DNA of 64,000 bases from contig JAHAFI010000007.1 in NCBI GenBank assembly GCA_018374355.1, positions 59,049 through 123,048 on the forward strand, written 5' to 3'. The notes beneath the pieces are model-generated. The model did no database searches. It was not told the origin of the DNA and saw only the letters and a list, made by a program, of their open reading frames with translations. The position numbers and the translations under genes are program-made. The DNA comes from Clostridiales bacterium. GTDB taxonomy: Bacteria; Bacillota; Clostridia; Lachnospirales; Lachnospiraceae. Positions 59,810 through 64,000 of this stretch are shown one piece after another (within the stretch, counting starts at the first letter, position 1; every line of letters begins with the position of its first letter).

Positions 59810-60652
59810 TCATCTTCTCCGTCTTACCCCTCTAAGCCCGATGCTGTCCAGCAGGCTTTCCACAGTTTCCTCCGGCGCTGTTTCCGTATCATCGCAGTCA
59901 CACGGCATGGTGGAAACTTCGCCGCACTGTACTCTGGCATCCCCCGTCATTACATCCGCCCCAAAGGTAATCGGAATCTCAATACACAGTTCTTGGGTAA
60001 CTGTAAATTTGCAGGATTCATTCGTTCCCGGACAGGTATCTCTTGAAGCAACTACCGGCCTGCCACAGCATCTTACATTAGCTTCCCCCGGTGTGGCAAA
60101 AGGTTTCACCGTAACCGGAACACAGACATTCGTCCGCTGGAAAAAGACCTTATCACAGCCCGGCTCCTCACCGCATACCGGACCACAGATAGCAAGACCG
60201 GTGGCTGTCACATTTCCGCCAAATACGCACACCACAACCGGGCCCACTGCAAAGGGTGACGCCATGGTAATACATACTTCCATCTCACCATCCACCTTAT
60301 CCAGACCAAAATCGATTTTCAGCCCCGCACAGCCGGTAGGCGGATCCGGTTTTTCCTCTGTCTTAATTTCCACATTCTCTCCCCAGACAACTTCCTGCTC
60401 TTTGCCGTCAATCTTAACGGTTACACTCAGAATATCCTCTCTTGTGATATCTTTGCAGATTCCCAGAAGGAAATGGCTCAAATCCGCAAACTGAGGACGA
60501 TCCTCGCCCACACCTTCCACATCATAACAAAAGATCTGATGTTCTCCCTCCTGAGGTTCCAGCACCGATTTCTCTGTATTTAATGTAAATTGAAACGGAA
60601 GAATTCTCTCACCGCTCACAGTGGAATAATCAATCATATCAGAACATGTCAT
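59810..60652 (-). CDS. Cysteine-rich protein, possible spore-surface protein
   Basis: A product of 280 residues without signal peptide. The N-terminal half (MTCSDMIDYSTVSGERILPF) is ordinary; the second half is a beta-rich, Cys-rich region with VTVKPFATPGEANVRCCGRP and CKFTVTQELCIEIPITFGAD, ending CDCDDTE and a basic RRRR. Similar cysteine-rich repeats occur in clostridial spore coat or exosporium proteins, which is only a suggestion here. AAGGAG lies before the ATG. A long opposite-strand frame in the same place lacks a binding site. Confidence 0.6.
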   Translation of the reverse strand: MTCSDMIDYSTVSGERILPFQFTLNTEKSVLEPQEGEHQIFCYDVEGVGEDRPQFADLSHFLLGICKDITREDILSVTVKIDGKEQEVVWGENVEIKTEEKPDPPTGCAGLKIDFGLDKVDGEMEVCITMASPFAVGPVVVCVFGGNVTATGLAICGPVCGEEPGCDKVFFQRTNVCVPVTVKPFATPGEANVRCCGRPVVASRDTCPGTNESCKFTVTQELCIEIPITFGADVMTGDARVQCGEVSTMPCDCDDTETAPEETVESLLDSIGLRGVRRRR

Positions 60653-60712
60653 TTTCTATTCTCCTTAAATTTATCGTTCTGTACACTATATGATTGTCAG
60701 AGGGTTTTTGCT

Positions 60713-60779
60713 ATTCGTAACTTTTCAGGATCCTGTCCTTCATAGTCACGCGGGACAGTGACCTTCTGAACAGTTACTG
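60713..60779. repeat. Dispersed palindromic repeat, intact copy
   Basis: About 67 bases; the arms GTAAC-TTTTCAGG and its near complement (TTCTGAACAGTTAC) make an imperfect palindrome with CCTGTCC/GGGACAG inside. It matches the two halves of the element at 45720-45757 and 45839-45866 almost base for base. It lies directly behind the HAD gene stop. Confidence 0.6.
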
Positions 60780-61574
60780 TTATTCAATAATGCCGTAGTG
60801 TTTCATTGCATAAGCTATCCCGTCGTCTTCAACTGTCTTCGTCACAAATTCCGTATACGGGTCCAGAACCTCATCGTGGTTTCCCATGGCAACTGCGTGG
60901 GGAACATACGCAAACATGGAAAGATCATTGCTGCTGTCTCCGAACACATAGGCGTCATCTAAATCCACAGAGAAATAATCCAGCACATAGCCAATGGCGC
61001 TGGCCTTGGAATATTCCTTCGGCACCAGTTCATAAAATCCGTTCTTCCGGTCCATGATGCTCAAATCCTTTTCCAACCGGGAAAATAAAGTTTTCTGATC
61101 CGTTTTGTCATCCACATAAATCACAAACTTATCAAAATCAAAATTATCATTTTCCACATACGTCTCAATTCCCAGTCCCATAGGTTCAAAATAACGTCTC
61201 GTCATCTCCAGCGCATCAAATCTGGAACGCCGTAAGGAAAAATAGCAATCCTCCTGTCCTTCCAGCACCATGTCCCCATTACACTCCTGAATCGTCCGTA
61301 TAATCTCCCTTCCTCTCTCATGGGGAATGGAGCGGGAAAATATCACTTCATCTCCATAGGTAATATACGTCCCGCAGCCGCAGATAAATCCGCTGAAGGG
61401 AAGGCTTTTCAATTCCGCCGGAATACTGCAGATCGTTCTTCCCGTATTGATAAACGTCAGATGCCCCTGCTTGTGAGCCTTTTTCAGGGATTCAATCGCA
61501 CTCTCCGGCACTTGGCCTGTCACTTCGCTCAATAAAGTTCCATCAATGTCAAAAAAAAGCGCCTTTTTACTCAT
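60780..61574 (-). CDS. Cof-type HAD phosphatase
   Basis: A sugar-phosphate-type phosphatase of 264 residues. Nucleophile motif KALFFDIDGTLLSE, motif II INTGRT, and motif IV region YVFGDSSNDLSMFAYVPHAV with the metal aspartates. Substrate not predictable. The ATG at 61574 follows AAGGAGG, downstream of the NlpC/P60 terminator. Confidence 0.9.
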   Translation of the reverse strand: MSKKALFFDIDGTLLSEVTGQVPESAIESLKKAHKQGHLTFINTGRTICSIPAELKSLPFSGFICGCGTYITYGDEVIFSRSIPHERGREIIRTIQECNGDMVLEGQEDCYFSLRRSRFDALEMTRRYFEPMGLGIETYVENDNFDFDKFVIYVDDKTDQKTLFSRLEKDLSIMDRKNGFYELVPKEYSKASAIGYVLDYFSVDLDDAYVFGDSSNDLSMFAYVPHAVAMGNHDEVLDPYTEFVTKTVEDDGIAYAMKHYGIIE

Positions 61575-61593
61575 TGTCTTCCTCCTTTTCACG

Positions 61594-61650
61594 GTAAAAA
61601 AGAGGAAATCCACTGTCCACTTTTCCTGTGAGCCTGAATTTCCTCTCATA
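61594..61650 (-). terminator. Terminator of the NlpC/P60 gene
   Basis: A 9-bp stem (AGAGGAAAT with ATTTCCTCT, long loop) followed by T6 on the minus strand, 30 bases after the stop. Confidence 0.75.
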
Positions 61651-61677
61651 TTTTTTAATATCTTTATGTATCGTTCC

Positions 61678-63102
61678 TTACAGAACACGCCTTACAGATA
61701 AGATTTCTCTGTATGCTGCGTTCGAGCTGATCTTGATTCCACCCTTAGGATACGGAGCGGAGTTACTTGCATGTACAATCGCACCGCCGCCCATGTAGAT
61801 GGCCACATGACCTGAATAGCAGATAATATCTCCGGGCATCGCCTGAGAATACGGTACAGAACGTCCGACACTCAGATATCCTCCTGAAGAACGGGGCAGA
61901 GATACACCAAAGTTTGCATAAACCAGTTTAATAAATCCGGAACAGTCTGTTCCGTTTGTAAGGCTGTTTCCACCGTATACATATGGATTTCCTACAAACT
62001 GAGTTGCGTAGCTTACAACAGCAGATCCTGTCGGATTATATGGCACATTACTATCTGCCTCATCTTTGGAACCGCCGCCGCTGGTATTTCCACCATTGCT
62101 GCTGTTTCCGTTATTGCTGCTGTTTCCGTTATTACTGCTGTTTCCGTTATTACTGTTGTTTCCGCTATTATTGTTGTTATTATTGTTGTTATTATTGCTG
62201 TTGTTATTGTTATTATTGTTGTTACTATTGTTATTGTTACTATTGTTGCTGCCGCTGTTATTATTGCTATTATTACCGTTATTATTTGACTGCTGTTTTC
62301 TGGCTTCCTCTTCGGCAGCTTTGCGTGCTGCTTCTTCTGCTGCCTTACGAGCGGCTTCCTCAGCGGCTTTCTTCTCCGCTTCCTCAATCTTACGAATCTC
62401 TGCATTCTGCTGACGAATCAGAGCTGCATACTCTGCTGCCTGACTTTCCGCATTTGCAATCTGTGCATCGTAATCACTGGAGGTTGCTTTCTTTTCTGTA
62501 AGCTGACCTTCCAGAGAAACCTGACGGTTCTCATACTCCATCTGCATGATCTCCAGATCAGCTTTTTCGGTTTCCAACTGGTTACCCAGATCGGTTACTT
62601 CCTGTACAGTCTCTTTAAACGCCTCAAGGCTCTTTCTGTCTGTCTCATATAACTGCTGCACATACTCAGCCTGATTCAGAATACTTGCAAAATCCTCTGC
62701 CTGTAAAAGAATCTGTGCCCATGCATCATTTCCGCCTTTTTCATAGAGGTACTGGATCCTCTTCTTCATGGCTTCGTACTGCTCGTCCCTGTTCTGCTCT
62801 GCAACAGCCAGCTCTTCTTTTGTCTGAACGATCTCCTCTTCTTTTGAAGCAAGTTCACCTTTCAGGATATCTATCTCAACCAATACGTTTACCAGATCCG
62901 CATCCAACTGATTGATTTCTTCTGCCAGTGCAGATTTCTGTGCTTCCAGAGAATCGATCTTGGACTGCTGTGCTGACAACTGGCTCTGAGCCGCTGCTTT
63001 CTCTTCCTGTAACTGCTGTTTTCTGGTAGAAGCGCTTACTGTAACTACCTGTGAAAACGCTAAAATTAATCCTAATGTTAAACAAAGGACTCTCTTTTTC
63101 AT
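61678..63102 (-). CDS. Secreted NlpC/P60 peptidoglycan hydrolase with Asn-rich linker
   Basis: A product of 474 residues. Signal peptide 1-25 (cleavage after VSA); long coiled coil 28-235 as in CwlO/PcsB-type hydrolases; KAAEEAARKAAEEA repeats; an Asn-rich linker of about 75 residues with NNGNSS units; then the NlpC/P60 domain with catalytic cysteine in GTDCSGFIKLVYANFG and histidine in GDIICYSGHVAIYMGGGAIV. It should cut the D-Glu-to-diamino-acid bond of wall peptides, with the coil controlling activity, perhaps through FtsEX. Confidence 0.93.
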   Translation of the reverse strand: MKKRVLCLTLGLILAFSQVVTVSASTRKQQLQEEKAAAQSQLSAQQSKIDSLEAQKSALAEEINQLDADLVNVLVEIDILKGELASKEEEIVQTKEELAVAEQNRDEQYEAMKKRIQYLYEKGGNDAWAQILLQAEDFASILNQAEYVQQLYETDRKSLEAFKETVQEVTDLGNQLETEKADLEIMQMEYENRQVSLEGQLTEKKATSSDYDAQIANAESQAAEYAALIRQQNAEIRKIEEAEKKAAEEAARKAAEEAARKAAEEEARKQQSNNNGNNSNNNSGSNNSNNNNSNNNNNNNNSNNNNNNNNNNSGNNSNNGNSSNNGNSSNNGNSSNGGNTSGGGSKDEADSNVPYNPTGSAVVSYATQFVGNPYVYGGNSLTNGTDCSGFIKLVYANFGVSLPRSSGGYLSVGRSVPYSQAMPGDIICYSGHVAIYMGGGAIVHASNSAPYPKGGIKISSNAAYREILSVRRVL

Positions 63103-63267
63103 ACTTAAAATACTCCTTAAACTATGCCGATTCCAAACCCCTTCAAGTAACGTTCTATTTCGTAAGTATTACTTTCCTTATCCGTAATATTTTCGAAATA
63201 TATTTTTTGATTTCCTTAACATACTAACACAAACTATGTCAAGTTTCAAGCATTCCACTTAATTAAT

Positions 63268-63462
63268 TTATGAACAATTCATGAACTCCTGAATTTGTTT
63301 TGCTATCTGGCAGCTGGAGCGGTGCAGACATTTTTCATACATGCAATCCACTTCCTGCAGCACCATTTTTCCCTGCTTTTCTTCAAATTCACAGGTAACG
63401 GTTCTTCCCTGATTGCAGGTTCTGCAAAATCCGGAATAGATTTCTTCTATGATTTCAGCCAT
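63268..63462 (-). CDS. Small cysteine-rich protein
   Basis: A product of 64 residues, MAEIIEEIYSGFCRTCNQGR to QIQEFMNCS, with seven cysteines (CRTCNQGR, TCEF, DCMYEKC, SSCQI), likely a small metal-binding fold. AAGGAG lies before this ATG. The family is unknown to me. The flanking 63103-63267 contains a possible promoter of the NlpC/P60 gene (TTGAAA-17-TAGTAT on the minus strand). Confidence 0.65.
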   Translation of the reverse strand: MAEIIEEIYSGFCRTCNQGRTVTCEFEEKQGKMVLQEVDCMYEKCLHRSSCQIAKQIQEFMNCS

Positions 63463-63666
63463 GGAATATCTCCTTTTTCTTCTATATTTATAAATCTCGA
63501 CAGTCCGACGAAAACTTCGTCCTTTAGTATATCCCTCAGTCATTGGAAGTTCAAGTATTTTACAAATTTGATACTGTTCACTCCATTCACAGCAAGACGC
63601 TTCGCAGAATATTACCAATGAACAGCAACAAATTTACCGAAAAAATGCTTTTCACAAACTATATTC

Positions 63667-63695
63667 TTGACATTTCTACCAATGCCTGCTATAAT
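63667..63695 (+). promoter_or_regulatory. Promoter of the ZTP riboswitch-fhs transcript
   Basis: Plus strand TTGACA (63667-63672), 17-base spacer, TATAAT (63690-63695). Confidence 0.85.
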
Positions 63696-63709
63696 GGGCG
63701 TAGATCAGA

Positions 63710-63830
63710 AAAGGAAAAGGTTCCGATAACTGACGGATATGTGGATTACCACAGGGAAGTCGGAATCCATAATGGGTCGACCGTCTGGGCAGCGATGTAG
63801 GAATTTTACATTAGCTGCGTTTTTTATTTT
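63710..63830 (+). ncRNA. ZTP riboswitch (pfl motif)
   Basis: The aptamer has the conserved blocks ACTGACGGAT, GTGGATTACCACAGGGAAG, TCGGAATCC and CGACCGTCTGGGCAGC. The 3' block runs straight into a terminator (GCAGC, 63789-63793, with GCTGC, 63814-63818, then T6), so ligand binding by GGGC would prevent termination. It senses ZMP/ZTP, a sign of low 10-formyl-THF, and turns on fhs. Confidence 0.9.
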
Positions 63831-63905
63831 ATGGTCCTTCCCGCGGAATCTGTGGTTATTCTGACATGATGCAGACTTGCATAATCGAAAGGAGATTGGA
63901 TTATT

Positions 63906-64000
63906 ATGGGCTACAAAACAGACATTGAAATCGCACAGGAGTGCGAAGCGCTTCCGATTACTGAGATCGCGAAAAAAGCAGGTATCGATGACAAATATCT
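63906..64000 (+). CDS. fhs: Formate-tetrahydrofolate ligase, N-terminal fragment
   Basis: Only the first 31 codons are in the window. MGYKTDIEIAQECEALPITE followed by IAKKAGIDDKY matches the start of Fhs, which makes 10-formyl-THF from formate, THF and ATP. AAAGGAG lies upstream of the ATG. The ZTP riboswitch in front is an established regulator of this gene. Confidence 0.92.
   Translation, partial: MGYKTDIEIAQECEALPITEIAKKAGIDDKY

Noticed and set aside
59655..60494. 279-codon plus-strand frame opposite the Cys-rich gene
   Set aside because: No ribosome binding site. The minus-strand frame has AAGGAG, a terminator and conserved-looking cysteine motifs.
61980..62300. Possible CRISPR-like or satellite array
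   Set aside because: The repeats are short codon repeats of the Asn-rich linker, with no unique spacers of constant length.
62066..62413. Leu-rich plus-strand frame opposite the Asn-rich linker
   Set aside because: Pure product of the antisense Asn codons.

Overview
The window reads as chromosome of an anaerobic, spore-forming, low-GC Firmicute, most probably a gut Lachnospiraceae (Clostridium cluster XIVa). The grounds are the gene order of the S10/spc ribosomal operons, a complete spoIIA-sigF plus spoVA set, a T-box in front of valS, a ZTP riboswitch in front of formate-THF ligase, the rapZ-whiA-HPr cluster, and several host-glycan glycosidases. Species cannot be fixed from the sequence alone.

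Layout. (1) 1-12,100, minus strand: one uninterrupted S10-spc ribosomal run, rpsJ to secY-adk-map, with a strong promoter and a structured leader before rpsJ. (2) 12,150-18,940: a signal-peptidase-like membrane protein, a divergent GNAT/PAP2 pair on the plus strand, then tcdA-murB-rapZ-whiA-crh on the minus strand. (3) 19,088-23,737: the sporulation block spoIIAA-spoIIAB-sigF, a terminator and a sigma-G-type promoter, a 48-residue secreted peptide, then spoVAA-AB-AC-AD-AE. (4) 23,848-33,100: folC, a 49-residue ORF and a zinc-ribbon/TPR membrane protein; then valS (T-box) with an LTA-synthase-type gene downstream. A 770-bp gap between these units carries four related dyad repeats. (5) 33,171-47,278: accessory carbohydrate region. 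It holds a truncated sugar-binding protein abutting a uroporphyrinogen-decarboxylase-like gene, an AraC regulator, and an operon running from an RND exporter to a GH95 alpha-fucosidase and a GH2 beta-mannosidase, preceded by a cobalamin riboswitch. A GH29 alpha-fucosidase lies in front of that. (6) 47,440-53,946: sugar-acid catabolism, with a GntP permease, an IlvD/Edd dehydratase, a GntR regulator, KDG kinase, KDPG aldolase and an IclR regulator. (7) 53,947-64,000: an MtaA-like protein, small membrane proteins, clpB under a CIRCE element, a Cys-rich protein, a HAD phosphatase, an NlpC/P60 hydrolase, and the start of fhs.

How the parts fit. The glycosidases lack signal peptides, so they would act in the cytoplasm on imported fucosylated and mannosylated glycans. 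The dehydratase, KDG kinase and KDPG aldolase form a semi-phosphorylative Entner-Doudoroff branch to pyruvate and glyceraldehyde-3-phosphate. It is split into two transcription units with different palindromic operators, one beside a GntR gene and one beside an IclR gene.

The least explained material is non-coding: a repeated hairpin element inside the spc operon, a branched rpsJ leader, four TGGAC...GTCCA dyads at 27,303-27,554, a cobalamin riboswitch without a recognisable B12 gene, a dispersed palindromic repeat, and a long hairpin between the valS T-box and its gene. I found no CRISPR array, prophage, intact insertion sequence, tRNA or rRNA gene.
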